This document shows, one piece after another, positions 1 to 8,516 of a stretch of 64,000 bases of DNA (within the stretch, counting starts at the first letter, position 1; the number at the start of each line of letters is the position of its first letter). The translations under genes were made by a program, and so were the position numbers. Below the pieces are notes generated by a model that was not told the DNA's origin, did not search any database, and worked only from the letters and a program-made list of their open reading frames with translations. This DNA comes from Pseudoalteromonas flavipulchra NCIMB 2033 = ATCC BAA-314 (GTDB lineage Bacteria > Pseudomonadota > Gammaproteobacteria > Enterobacterales > Alteromonadaceae), in the NCBI GenBank assembly GCA_000814665.1, contig JWIH01000018.1, positions 124,001 through 188,000 on the forward strand, given 5' to 3'.

Positions 1-459
1 CTGATTGTCGACAAATACACAAAATGGTCGTTTGGCTCTGGGTTTATTCCCGTTCCTGCGGTTGATTTAGTGGCGTTGACAGGGATCCAAATGAAGATGA
101 TAGGCGAAGTAGCAAAAGTCTATGGTCAATCATATGGTGACAACAAGCTGCGTGGCACAGTAAGCGCATTGATCGGCGGCTCTTTTCCACAAACCTTAGG
201 GGGCGCGGGACTAAGCAGCTTTTTGAAGGCGGTTCCTGTCCTTGGCACGTTAAGCGCAATCGCATTTATGCCAGTTGTGTCTGCGGCATCAACACACGCA
301 GTAGGCGCAACTTTTGTTCGACACTTTGAAAATGGCGGCACGCTGATAGACCTGAATCTAGCAAGTATGAAAGGGGATATCGCAGACATCGCAGCTAAGT
401 ATCGTGCAAATAAAGGGAATGCGGACGCAACAGCTACAGCGGAAAAAGCCACAGTATAA
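1..459 (+). CDS. DUF697-family membrane protein, 5' end cut by window edge
   Basis: The reading frame is open from base 1 and stops at 457-459, so the start lies outside the window and 152 residues are visible. The visible part has the pattern I associate with DUF697 (YcjF-like) proteins: an FIPVPAVDL segment, a following TGIQMKMI helix, a glycine-rich hydrophobic stretch, and the ending VRHFENGGTLIDL. A hydrophobic segment (VPVLGTLSAIAFMPVVSAAS) suggests membrane association. The tail after KGDIADIAAKY is polar and alanine-rich. A GTG at 70 could be mistaken for the start, but the family pattern continues upstream of it. Members of this family have been linked to stress or GTPase-related membrane functions, but no specific role can be given here. 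Confidence 0.75.
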   Translation: MIVDKYTKWSFGSGFIPVPAVDLVALTGIQMKMIGEVAKVYGQSYGDNKLRGTVSALIGGSFPQTLGGAGLSSFLKAVPVLGTLSAIAFMPVVSAASTHAVGATFVRHFENGGTLIDLNLASMKGDIADIAAKYRANKGNADATATAEKATV

Positions 460-540
460 CCGATACTGGCTGACATAAACCGGCAGGCAACTGCTGGTTT
501 ATTCTTCGCACCGAAATTTATCAATAACTTGGAGAAAATT

Positions 541-717
541 ATGCTTATCGCTTTATATTTAGTGTTATGCATTTTAACTGGCTATTGGGGACGAAACACC
601 TTTGCCGGACCTGTGGGCTTCTTTTTAATTTCGTTGATGTTTACGCCTATTGTTGGCTTGATCATTTTACTAGTTGGGCAAAAGCGCAAGCCCACAGAGG
701 TGAATGACGAGGAATGA
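541..717 (+). CDS. Small two-helix membrane protein
   Basis: A 58-residue protein starting at ATG 541, chosen because GGAG at 531-534 is correctly spaced; the upstream TTG at 529 lies on top of that ribosome-binding site. Two hydrophobic segments are visible (about residues 1-14 and 23-46) around a GRNTFAGPVG turn, followed by a charged tail ending NDEE. The layout predicts a small inner-membrane protein with its C-terminus in the cytoplasm. It lies 81 bp behind the DUF697 gene on the same strand and may be co-transcribed. I do not recognise the family and assign no function. Confidence 0.6.
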   Translation: MLIALYLVLCILTGYWGRNTFAGPVGFFLISLMFTPIVGLIILLVGQKRKPTEVNDEE

Positions 718-872
718 GATCTTACATTGCCGATAAAACTGGGCGATTTATAAATATAACTTAATGTTTTAATGCAATATTTATTTAAATCCAACAGGCA
801 GTTTTGATTTTTAGGGACTATGCTAAGTAGCATGCGCGGGCGGTAGCCCAATAACAATAAAAGATAATAACA

Positions 873-2534
873 ATGGTATTGTACGAATTAATTCGCCGAC
901 ATATTCAGATAAAGAAAAGGACCTTTATTGCACTGGGGTGCATTTCTGGTTTGGCCAACGCGTTGGTGCTTGCGCTTATCAACAACGTAGCTGCCAATAT
1001 CTCTGATATTAATAAAGAAAATCATATTCTTTACTACTTGGTGCTATTTACACTGACGATTGCAATATATGGTTTGACTCAACAAAGATTGATGACTAAA
1101 GCCGCGCAAATGGTGGAGCGTGCTATAGATAAATTGAGAGTCGATCTGTTTGAAAGCATTCGTCATACCGAACTGTCAACGCTAGAGAAAATTGGCAAAG
1201 AGCGGATCTTTAATACCATCAGCAAAGAGTTACAGACCATATCTCAGTCGGCGCAGCTGTTTGTGATCATTGGTCAATCCATCAGTTTGGTGTTTTTTAC
1301 ATCTCTTTATATTGCCTGGCACTCTTTTGTGGCGTTTATGGTTATCTCGACACTGATTTTGGTCGGAGCCAGTATTCACCGATTACGCGCCAATGAAATC
1401 CAGCGCAACATGCGCATTTCTTTTGAAAGCGAAAACCAGCTTATTCAACGCTTATCTGACTTGCTCGATGGCTTTAAAGAAGTCAAGCTCAGTGAGCCAA
1501 GAGCGGAAGATTTAGAACATGAGTACCGCCGTGATTCGAATCGTGCAAGGCGTGCAAAAACCAAAACCCAAACCTTGTTTGCGACCGACTTTATTCTGTC
1601 GCAAATCACCTTTTTCGCAGCGACAGGCGCGATGGTGTTTATCGTCCCTATGCTCTCTGACGTGTATACCGATGTGGTCATTAAAGTCACCACCGCATCG
1701 CTATTTTTAATCGGCCCTATTACCAGTATTGTTGGTGGGATCCCCGTTTTCACCACCGCAACAGAGGCGGCGCAAAACGTCTTAGCATTGGAGCGCGATT
1801 TAAAAAATGTCCAAGATGAGCAAGAGGTTAAACGACCTGAACCAGCTGAAGGCCTAACCTCATTCAATGCCATCACATTAGCGGGGGCGTTTTATCAACA
1901 TCAGAAAAAATCGAGCGATCGTCCGTTTGCTGTGGGGCCGGTGGATATCACCTTTGAGCAAGGAAAAACCACTTTTATTACCGGTGGTAATGGTAGTGGT
2001 AAAACAACGTTTATCCGGATGTTGACTGGCCTTTATGAATTACAGAGCGGACAAATTCTTTTGAATGGCAAAGCGGTTACGGAAGATAATCGCCTTACTT
2101 ATCGAAGCCTATTCACAGCCGTTTTTGCGGATTTTCATTTGTTCCAGCAGCTCTATGGTATTCGTGATTTGAGTACTGAAGAAATCGACGAATGGTTGGA
2201 CTTTTTAGAGATGCGCGCCAAAGTGGGTATTCAAAATGGGGCGTTTAGCACCATAGATCTATCGTCAGGTCAGCGCAAGCGCTTAGCGCTTTTGAGTACC
2301 ATTTTAGAAAATCGTCCCATTTACATCTTTGATGAGTGGGCGGCAGATCAAGATCCTATCTTTAGGCGAAAATTCTATGAACAAGTGCTACCTCGTTTAA
2401 AAGCGCGTGGTAATACCATTATTGCCATCACCCATGACGATGCCTATTTCCATTTGGCCGATGTGCACTTAAAAATGGAGGAAGGTCAGTTGTTAGCACA
2501 CCACGACAGTGAAAGTAATGGAGTACCATCATGA
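873..2534 (+). CDS. ABC exporter of the cyclic-peptide transporter type (PvdE/SyrD/YojI-like)
   Basis: A 553-residue half-transporter with the permease and ATPase fused. The N-terminal ~320 residues hold about six hydrophobic helices. The ATPase domain has Walker A GGNGSGKT (about 371-378), signature LSSGQRKRLALL (from about 463) and Walker B running into DEWAADQDP (D487-E488). The DEWAADQDP form instead of the usual DEPTS is typical of the cyclic-peptide exporter family that includes the pyoverdine exporter PvdE and the microcin-related YojI. The cargo is unknown and there is no peptide synthetase gene nearby. The stop overlaps the next start in ATGA (2531-2534), so it is translationally coupled to the SPFH gene. 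The ribosome-binding site in front of ATG 873 is weak. Confidence 0.85.
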   Translation: MVLYELIRRHIQIKKRTFIALGCISGLANALVLALINNVAANISDINKENHILYYLVLFTLTIAIYGLTQQRLMTKAAQMVERAIDKLRVDLFESIRHTELSTLEKIGKERIFNTISKELQTISQSAQLFVIIGQSISLVFFTSLYIAWHSFVAFMVISTLILVGASIHRLRANEIQRNMRISFESENQLIQRLSDLLDGFKEVKLSEPRAEDLEHEYRRDSNRARRAKTKTQTLFATDFILSQITFFAATGAMVFIVPMLSDVYTDVVIKVTTASLFLIGPITSIVGGIPVFTTATEAAQNVLALERDLKNVQDEQEVKRPEPAEGLTSFNAITLAGAFYQHQKKSSDRPFAVGPVDITFEQGKTTFITGGNGSGKTTFIRMLTGLYELQSGQILLNGKAVTEDNRLTYRSLFTAVFADFHLFQQLYGIRDLSTEEIDEWLDFLEMRAKVGIQNGAFSTIDLSSGQRKRLALLSTILENRPIYIFDEWAADQDPIFRRKFYEQVLPRLKARGNTIIAITHDDAYFHLADVHLKMEEGQLLAHHDSESNGVPS

Positions 2535-3610
2535 ACATTAATATTTCAGGGGATTTTGCCTTACTCGTCGCCGGCGGCTTAATACTGGCGCTGATCCTAT
2601 CTAATTTGCTCATGCGGGTGTTAAAGCGTTACAAGCCCAAGTGGCATAAGCGTATTTTGTCTTGGCGTTTTCGCGCTGGTGTGACGTTACTTATTCTACT
2701 GTTTATTGCCGTTGCATTGGTCAAAATCATTTTTATCAAGGTAGACTCAGGTCAAGTTGGAGTACTGTGGAAGCGCATTGGCGGTGGTACGTTCGTAGAA
2801 CATCCATTTTATGAGGGCACGGTGCTAGTTTATCCTTGGGATACATTGACAATTTATTCGAGCCGCTTCCAAACCGCGACTACTCAGGTACATGCGATCA
2901 CCTCTGAGGGCCTGCGGATCCAGCTAGATATTACCGTGCGTTACCGTCCTGTAGTGGAGCATATTCCTTACCTGCATAAATTAGTTGGAGCGGATTATTT
3001 AGACGAAATGGTGATCCCTGAGGTTGCCTCTGCAGTGCGCATGATTGTTTCTGACTATACTGCGGAGCAAGTCTATGGTCATCAGCGTCTAGAAGTTCAG
3101 GCTCGGCTATTGAACACGGTGTTAAAGGAGCTACAGCTGCAAGAAAAAACAATTCTTGAGCAAGAGAACAGTACGATGCAAGGGCATAATTTAGTGAACC
3201 TTGACGATATGCTTATTCGGCAGGTGGATGTGCCAGATAAAGTACATAACGCAATTATTTCTAAAGTGAATCAGATGTACTTAAATCAAGAGTATGAAAT
3301 GCGTTTAGAAGTAGCCAAAAAAGAAGCTGAACGGAAAAAAACCGAAGCGCAGGGGATAGCCGACTTTCAAGAAACGGTGAGTGGCGGGATATCTGAAACC
3401 TACCTAAGGTGGCGTGGCATAGAAGCAACCATAGAGCTGGCGAAATCTAATAACGCAAAAGTGGTGGTAATAGGCAGTGGTAAAGATGGCCTACCATTGA
3501 TCTTAAATACGGAGGGCAGCACATATGCTTTGCCAGCCTCGGTTAACCCAAATGCTACGGATCCACAAAGCCAAGAGCCGCAAACGCCTAATGCAACTAA
3601 ATCAAAGTAA
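2531..3610 (+). CDS. SPFH/band-7 (prohibitin-like) membrane protein
   Basis: 359 residues. Two hydrophobic segments occur near the N-terminus (about 8-27 and 47-70). They are followed by a band-7 core beginning VDSGQVGVLWKRIGGG, with the family-typical ITSEGLRIQLDITVRYRP, and then a charged helical region rich in Lys and Glu (KKEAERKKTEAQGIADFQ) likely to form a coiled coil. The C-terminus is Pro/Asn-rich and looks disordered. SPFH proteins oligomerise on membranes and organise microdomains or regulate proteases; which applies here cannot be seen. The 4-bp overlap with the ABC exporter suggests the two act together, for example as scaffold and transporter, but that is inference. Confidence 0.85.
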   Translation: MNINISGDFALLVAGGLILALILSNLLMRVLKRYKPKWHKRILSWRFRAGVTLLILLFIAVALVKIIFIKVDSGQVGVLWKRIGGGTFVEHPFYEGTVLVYPWDTLTIYSSRFQTATTQVHAITSEGLRIQLDITVRYRPVVEHIPYLHKLVGADYLDEMVIPEVASAVRMIVSDYTAEQVYGHQRLEVQARLLNTVLKELQLQEKTILEQENSTMQGHNLVNLDDMLIRQVDVPDKVHNAIISKVNQMYLNQEYEMRLEVAKKEAERKKTEAQGIADFQETVSGGISETYLRWRGIEATIELAKSNNAKVVVIGSGKDGLPLILNTEGSTYALPASVNPNATDPQSQEPQTPNATKSK

Positions 3611-3679
3611 GGAATAGTTACATTTTCAGTATCACGGACTACACTGTGGCGATAAAGGAAAAGAGAAGGACAACGAAAA

Positions 3680-4741
3680 ATGCAAATTGATTTACATCAT
3701 GGCATGACATGGGTGGTCGCACGCGCGGCGGGATTCACCGACCAAGAGGCTGAAATTATTGCTCACGCGGCACAATACGTAGATGATGCAACAAACTATG
3801 GTCACATCAAGTTTGATAACGGTGCTGCTTATGAGCGCATCGCAACCGCTCATAAAATGCTCGATTATAAAAACCTAGACAGCTTAAAGAATATGAAAGT
3901 GTGGGTACCTTTTCATTTCCTACCGGGTAATGGCGGTTTACCTGCTGGGCAAAATCCGTCGGGCACCTTTATTCAAAAGCTAGTGTGTAAGCCACATTCC
4001 TATGTAGCCAAAGATATGGTTGCTGAGTGTATTGCAGATAAGCATAGGCCTTATGGACTGCACCGCCTTGGTATTACCTCTCATGTCTTTATTGATACTT
4101 GGGGCCACCAGGGATTTGCTGGCATACAGCATGAAGTCAATGAAGTGACTGAAATAATGGACTTGAATGGTGAAGCAGAAGAGACTTGGCGCGAGCGAAT
4201 AAGCGAATACTTTTCTGATGTTTTTCAAGATGATATTCCAAGTTTAGGACATGGGCAGGCGCTTTCTCACCCTGATCAGCCTCATCAGCAGTGGAGTTAC
4301 TTCAACGGATTGGGCGAAAAAGTGGTGCGAGATAATCCAAGCGATTTTCTAATCGCAGCCGATGAGCTTTGCAAGGTCTATCAAGACTATCGAGGCGAGG
4401 CTACAAATGGCTTGAGTGAGTCATTAAAGCAAGAAATAGCGCAGTGCTTTGCTGAATTTGATATGGATGATGGTGAAGAACGTCATCAATTGTGGCTTGA
4501 TGCTATTGAAGCTAACCGATTTGGGCTTGGAAGTTATACCCTAACTTACATTGCCAAAGGTGAGGGGTCGTGGAAACACCAAGCGCTAGGTACAACCCGT
4601 GCTCAAGGTGACGACGATAGCTATTCGTTTCGCAGTGAGTTCTTAACTTCTAACTGGAAGTATTTTCACGATGCAGCCAAAAAGCATCGCCTCTGTGTCA
4701 TTGATGATATTTTGCCCAAATATGGAATTTGTGTGAGCTAA
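3680..4741 (+). CDS. DUF6765-like protein, putative metal-binding all-helical fold
   Basis: 353 residues from ATG 3680, preceded by GAAGGA (3665-3670). The opening MQIDLHHGMTWVVARAAGF, the early HAAQYVDDAT, the WVPFHFLPG segment and the central HRLGITSHVFIDTWGHQGF are conserved-looking patches rich in His and Asp. This pattern recalls the family I know as DUF6765 and, more loosely, zinc-dependent phospholipase C/nuclease folds in which scattered His and Asp bind metals. No signal peptide or membrane helix is seen, so a cytoplasmic place is likely. It sits 69 bp behind the SPFH gene on the same strand and could be the last gene of that operon. The function is unknown. Confidence 0.6.
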   Translation: MQIDLHHGMTWVVARAAGFTDQEAEIIAHAAQYVDDATNYGHIKFDNGAAYERIATAHKMLDYKNLDSLKNMKVWVPFHFLPGNGGLPAGQNPSGTFIQKLVCKPHSYVAKDMVAECIADKHRPYGLHRLGITSHVFIDTWGHQGFAGIQHEVNEVTEIMDLNGEAEETWRERISEYFSDVFQDDIPSLGHGQALSHPDQPHQQWSYFNGLGEKVVRDNPSDFLIAADELCKVYQDYRGEATNGLSESLKQEIAQCFAEFDMDDGEERHQLWLDAIEANRFGLGSYTLTYIAKGEGSWKHQALGTTRAQGDDDSYSFRSEFLTSNWKYFHDAAKKHRLCVIDDILPKYGICVS

Positions 4742-4784
4742 GCTTCAGTAAAGTAAGTGCAGCTAGGCTGCACTATTTTTGTGT

Positions 4785-5531
4785 TTAAAATAGTTCGGAA
4801 GAAAGCTCGCGGGATTGTGAATTTTGGTTAATATGCCAAGTTTCGACAAGGCGAGTCGTACCGCCCGAGTTTTTACAAATTAACTCTGTCACCAGCACTT
4901 TATAAAAACCACTGTATTTAGCCTCACCGACAACATTCAAGACATCACTATAAAATCCACCTTGATGTCTTTCATTGAAAAATTCTGGGTTACCACTGAC
5001 ATAATTGGTTTTGCGGCACTGACCTTGGTGCGAGTTGTTATTAATATTAATCAAGCCGGTATATTGAACATCCGCAAAATACCCTGGGCCATTGCTCGGC
5101 GTTTGCCAATCAGCCACTGTGATTTCACTGTGCCATACAACGGCGGGAGCCTTGGGTATCTTGTGATAAACAATCGCTTCTTCGCCTGAGGGTAAGGTGC
5201 AGCTGAGTTTAACCGACTTTTCTGTCAGCTTATGCTCCGCAGGCAGTGGGCCAGAAATAAAGGGCGCGTTGAATGTGAGAGGAGCAATCAAATCGCCGGT
5301 TTGTGTATTAACCACTTCAAATTGATGGCACTCATCCGCCGCTAAGCCGCCCGTGAGCGCATTAAAGAACTCAGTTGTGCCTGCACGAGCTGAGATAAAA
5401 TCAACAGGTGCGCCCTGATACTGCGAATGATCTCCCGCACCATCCTGATCATAAAATACCTGTGTAGCCAAAACAGAAGTGGAACTACAAGCCAATGCCA
5501 TAGCAAGTAGTCGAGTGTTGAATGTAACCAT
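4785..5531 (-). CDS. Secreted protein of unknown function
   Basis: 248 residues. The N-terminus (MVTFNTRLLAMALACSSTSV then LATQ) is a classical Sec signal peptide with a likely cut after LA at about residue 22. The mature part contains paired cysteines (about four) and beta-rich sequence and ends at RELSSELF. No family is recognised. Upstream on its own strand (5532 onward) there is AGGAAAAATAT just before the ATG, a usable ribosome-binding site. It is convergent with the DUF6765-like gene, the two stops being 43 bp apart. Location is periplasmic or extracellular; no function is assigned. Confidence 0.6.
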   Translation of the reverse strand: MVTFNTRLLAMALACSSTSVLATQVFYDQDGAGDHSQYQGAPVDFISARAGTTEFFNALTGGLAADECHQFEVVNTQTGDLIAPLTFNAPFISGPLPAEHKLTEKSVKLSCTLPSGEEAIVYHKIPKAPAVVWHSEITVADWQTPSNGPGYFADVQYTGLININNNSHQGQCRKTNYVSGNPEFFNERHQGGFYSDVLNVVGEAKYSGFYKVLVTELICKNSGGTTRLVETWHINQNSQSRELSSELF

Positions 5532-6063
5532 ATATTTTTCCTTTACAGTTGTGTTTGTTTTTTATTCAGTCTCAATATAAGGTAAATGTAACTTCATGCA
5601 ACTTTATGATTTTTCTGGTTTTGGCAACTATCTAATTGCTGCAACTACTATTTGGAGTGGTACGTGATAAGGATATAAATACATAGAGTTTAGCTAACGT
5701 TAGATGAATGGAGTTCAAGTGGGTAGGGGTTCGAGTTATTAGAGAGGAAGTGGGCAGTATGTTGATGTGGGGAAAATCATTTCTATTCGCCAACATTAGG
5801 TAAAAAGCTTTATGCGCTGATGACTTTTCCAGTTGTAAGTTATGGGACGTGAAAGAATCTACTATTTTCTAGCCTCATTTTGGTGTTCTTGAAATGCCGG
5901 ATATTGTTGCTGGCTAATCATAATTTACCGTTTTAAATTGCAGACTAAGCGTTCGCTTTTTTGCAAAGACTATTTTTGATTTGCAGAATGTAGAGCTGCC
6001 AACGCCTATTTTTTGAACTTTTCACATGACACTATCAACAATTCAGTAAGAAAATACCTTTGC
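5532..6063. other. Intergenic stretch with no supported gene
   Basis: About 530 AT-rich bases between two minus-strand genes. I see no convincing open frame, tRNA or repeat here. The part next to 5531 should hold the promoter of the secreted-protein gene. The segment is larger than the other gaps nearby, so a decayed gene or a small RNA is possible, but nothing specific supports either. Confidence 0.5.
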
Positions 6064-6097
6064 CAATAGCCCGGTTTAAAAATAAACAGGGCTATTG
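6064..6097. terminator. Hairpin behind the lipoprotein gene
   Basis: CAATAGCCC (6064-6072) and GGGCTATTG (6089-6097) form a perfect 9-bp stem 7 bases past the stop of the minus-strand lipoprotein gene. There is no clear T run on the minus strand after it; a T run (6108-6115) follows on the plus strand. It therefore looks like a terminator read from the left or a weak bidirectional one. Confidence 0.5.
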
Positions 6098-6103
6098 ATA
6101 GTA

Positions 6104-7858
6104 CTAATTTTTTTTATTCTGATCTGCCTTCTCTAATGCATTAAGTAAGGTTTCGAATTCGTTTTGCATCTTGTCGATATTTACATCTAAGACGCTGTAC
6201 CAAGTATAACCCAAATCATCAGTTGCCTTTATTTGCCCCCGCTCACACATAACATATAATGTTTTGTCATAGCTGATTTTTGGCAGAGTTTGTGTGCAAC
6301 TTTTGCTTGCTTTACCTTTTGCTATCCATTGTTTAGGATTATCGCTACTTGCATACATGACTCTCAGTTCGGACTTAGCGTTTTTATTTTCCTTGTAGTA
6401 AGCAATGTTTATCAATGAATGATCTTTTCTTACCACCGGTAAGCTAAGTTCTACATTATCATTACCGAACAGGTTGTTAGCATTTTTCTTCACTACTACC
6501 CATTCAGATTCAGGAGTTAGCTTATAGACAGTATCACCTACACCATCCCATTGACTTACCTCGATTGCGAGCAATTCGCTACCAGGAAGTTGTATCAACT
6601 CCTTTAGTTCGAGTGCTTTTTCCATACTCCATGTATTAGTTGCTTGTTGATATACATGTAATTTATTATCGTTTAGGATGTTTAATTGGCTATTACTATC
6701 AAAGAATGGAAATATACCGCCATTTTGTACCAACCAATCATTACTATTCTTTCTTTTATATTGACCAATTTGATTCCATGTATCTTTAATATCAATGAAT
6801 TGGTAAACAGTATATTGCTTTGCGGATGCGGTTAACGCAAAGGATTGGTTCCCATTATTTGCCATCCATACAATTGCCTGATCAGTTTCAACGGGTTTGA
6901 TCTGGCGCCAATTTTTTAAGTTGCTATCTGAGTAATAAAGCTCGCCTTTTTCACCTGCCAAAGCGATCCCTTGGTTCAATTCAATGGCGCTAAGCAATTG
7001 AATATTGGTTGGTAGATTTACAGTATCCCATGTACCCTTGTGATTTAGAATTCTAGCCTGTCCAAACCTTGAAGTGATGATAGCTTTACCAAATTTATTT
7101 AAGGCAAAATGACTACTAGGGAAGGCATTTTCGCGGACAAGTTGTGCAAGGGAGGAGCGCAAGGAGTCAAGCTCGTCATTTTGCCATTGTAATTCTTTAT
7201 TAGCGTGTAATTGTTGGGAGGCTACTGGGTAATGATGTTTGATAAAATCATTCATATTGATAGCTTGATCTAATCGAGTAACGAATGCTTTATTGCTAGA
7301 AGTTGAATCCCAAAAGGACTTTTCTTTTATGCTTTTTAACGGTTGAAAAGCGATGGAGCCAAGGTTGGTAGTAGTATTTTGTTTTATCTCGAATTTACCC
7401 GCTAAATAATTTACAGGCATTGAAATCCAAGACATGATTTCACCATTACTAAAGAAGCTATAAAGTGAAGCAACAACATACTGTCCCTCAGGCAATGCTC
7501 CAACGAATACTTGACTTTCTATGAGCCCTCGGGAGTGAGGTGTTAAAGTGTAAACGTCCGGATCCCACTCTACTTTACTTTCATCAAACGCTTTGTTTTT
7601 TTGTACGGCTTTTGCTTTTGCCTCTTCGATAGCCGCCTCTTTTAATGCATCACGATTGTCCAGCCTAAGCACTATGAGCTCGGACCATCCTTTGTGTAAA
7701 GGAGCTAGTCTATCTACATTGTTAATTACTTCAACAGACACCATACCATGTTGCTGAGGTAGAGGGGCGTTACTATTCAGGTTTGCCGTTTTAAGTTCAT
7801 AAGTGGCGCATCCAGATAGGTATAGTAGAGTGATTGAGAGTAAGATTAGGCGAAACAT
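6104..7858 (-). CDS. Putative lipoprotein with propeller-like repeats
   Basis: 584 residues. The start MFRLILLSITLLYLSGCATY carries a lipobox LSGC with Cys17; Ala at +2 favours sorting to the outer membrane. After about 200 residues of mixed sequence there is a run of beta-rich repeats with Trp-containing motifs (such as LYYSDSNLKNWRQI and ATDDLGYTWYSVL) resembling the photosynthesis-assembly/BNR type of beta-propeller. The C-terminal 30 residues are charged and helical. No catalytic motif is recognised. The gene is single, with the tRNA region upstream. The function is unknown; a surface-attached binding protein is plausible from the fold alone. Confidence 0.6.
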   Translation of the reverse strand: MFRLILLSITLLYLSGCATYELKTANLNSNAPLPQQHGMVSVEVINNVDRLAPLHKGWSELIVLRLDNRDALKEAAIEEAKAKAVQKNKAFDESKVEWDPDVYTLTPHSRGLIESQVFVGALPEGQYVVASLYSFFSNGEIMSWISMPVNYLAGKFEIKQNTTTNLGSIAFQPLKSIKEKSFWDSTSSNKAFVTRLDQAINMNDFIKHHYPVASQQLHANKELQWQNDELDSLRSSLAQLVRENAFPSSHFALNKFGKAIITSRFGQARILNHKGTWDTVNLPTNIQLLSAIELNQGIALAGEKGELYYSDSNLKNWRQIKPVETDQAIVWMANNGNQSFALTASAKQYTVYQFIDIKDTWNQIGQYKRKNSNDWLVQNGGIFPFFDSNSQLNILNDNKLHVYQQATNTWSMEKALELKELIQLPGSELLAIEVSQWDGVGDTVYKLTPESEWVVVKKNANNLFGNDNVELSLPVVRKDHSLINIAYYKENKNAKSELRVMYASSDNPKQWIAKGKASKSCTQTLPKISYDKTLYVMCERGQIKATDDLGYTWYSVLDVNIDKMQNEFETLLNALEKADQNKKN

Positions 7859-7973
7859 ATAGATCCTTACATTTACTTTATTATTTTCATAAACAACTAA
7901 TTATGTACCTAATTCAATACTAAGTGTCTATATAAATAATTTTAAATGAAGGATTAACTGGAAGTTTAGCAAA

Positions 7974-8050
7974 TGGTGGCCCCACCTGGACTCGAACCAG
8001 GGACCTAACGATTATGAGTCGTGCGCTCTAACCAACTGAGCTATAGGGCC
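7974..8050 (-). tRNA. tRNA-Ile(CAU), lysidine-type (alternative: elongator tRNA-Met)
   Basis: A 77-nt cloverleaf read on the minus strand. The acceptor stem GGCCCTA/TGGGGCC, D arm GCTC-AGTTGGTTA-GAGC, anticodon loop CTCATAA with anticodon CAT, T arm CCTGG-TTCGAGT-CCAGG and an encoded CCA are all visible. CAT could mean Met or the Ile2 isoacceptor whose C34 is changed to lysidine by TilS. The CGACTCATAATCG anticodon arm and the GGCCC acceptor match what I know of E. coli ileX better than metT, so Ile2 is preferred. The pair at 27-43 (C-T) looks unpaired. Confidence 0.85.
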
Positions 8051-8120
8051 ATTTTGTGTTGTAAGTGCTCATTAAATTCATCCATGAAGCAATATCCTGT
8101 CGGCGTCCTGCCTCCATCTC

Positions 8121-8152
8121 ATCAAGCTGCGAAGCGGTGCTTCGGTCTTGAT
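8121..8152. repeat. Nested inverted repeat in the tRNA leader
   Basis: ATCAAG at 8121-8126 pairs with CTTGAT at 8147-8152, and inside it GAAGC (8131-8135) pairs with GCTTC (8139-8143). On the minus strand this hairpin lies between a stray tRNA 5' fragment and the intact tRNA, so it would be part of the tRNA precursor if transcribed from upstream. It may be an RNA-processing structure or an insertion scar. Confidence 0.5.
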
Positions 8153-8156
8153 TCGC

Positions 8157-8175
8157 CCAACTGAGCTATGGGGCT
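8157..8175 (-). pseudogene. tRNA 5'-end fragment
   Basis: Read on the minus strand this is AGCCCCATAGCTCAGTTGG, which matches the first 19 nt of the intact tRNA at 7974-8050 except at two positions (1 and 6). The match ends abruptly in the D loop; no anticodon or T arm follows. It is a duplicated or truncated tRNA start about 110 bp upstream of the intact gene. Confidence 0.55.
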
Positions 8176-8471
8176 ATTTGCTGTAGTGGTTTAAAGGTAA
8201 ATCACTGAAAGCGCAGGCAGTATAAAAATTTTTAACAGGCTTGTCACTATTAAAACGTGAAAAAGTCGGGGCGAATGGATTGATCGCTCAATAATAAGCC
8301 AATGTTGTAGTGGTTCGGGTGTTGAGCTGTGCGGATCATTAAAATGGCGAGATAAGTATTAGTCTGGTTTTACGGTGAAAAAAATAGAGCCACTTAGGAG
8401 CAGGGTTGGATTTTTGCTGTAAACACAAGATGAGCGAGCAGTAACATTTGCTGGAAATAGGGCTGAGATAA
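8176..8471. other. Intergenic stretch, nothing recognised beyond a likely tRNA promoter region
   Basis: About 300 bases between the tRNA fragment and the accC terminator, both read on the minus strand. No open frame or repeat stands out. A promoter for the tRNA would be expected here but I cannot point to a convincing one. Confidence 0.4.
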
Positions 8472-8499
8472 AAGAAGCCGGCAATTGGCCGGCCTCTTT
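8472..8499 (-). terminator. Terminator of the aroQ-accB-accC operon
   Basis: On the minus strand, AAGAGGCCGGC-CAATT-GCCGGCTTCTT forms a strong stem followed by TTTTA, 18 bases after the accC stop. This is a good Rho-independent terminator. Confidence 0.8.
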
Positions 8500-8516
8500 T
8501 AGGAGAACGAATTAGG

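Noticed and set aside
7974..8050. Calling the tRNA as elongator tRNA-Met
   Set aside because: The anticodon CAT allows it, but the acceptor and anticodon arms resemble the lysidine-type tRNA-Ile more; the alternative is stated in the feature.
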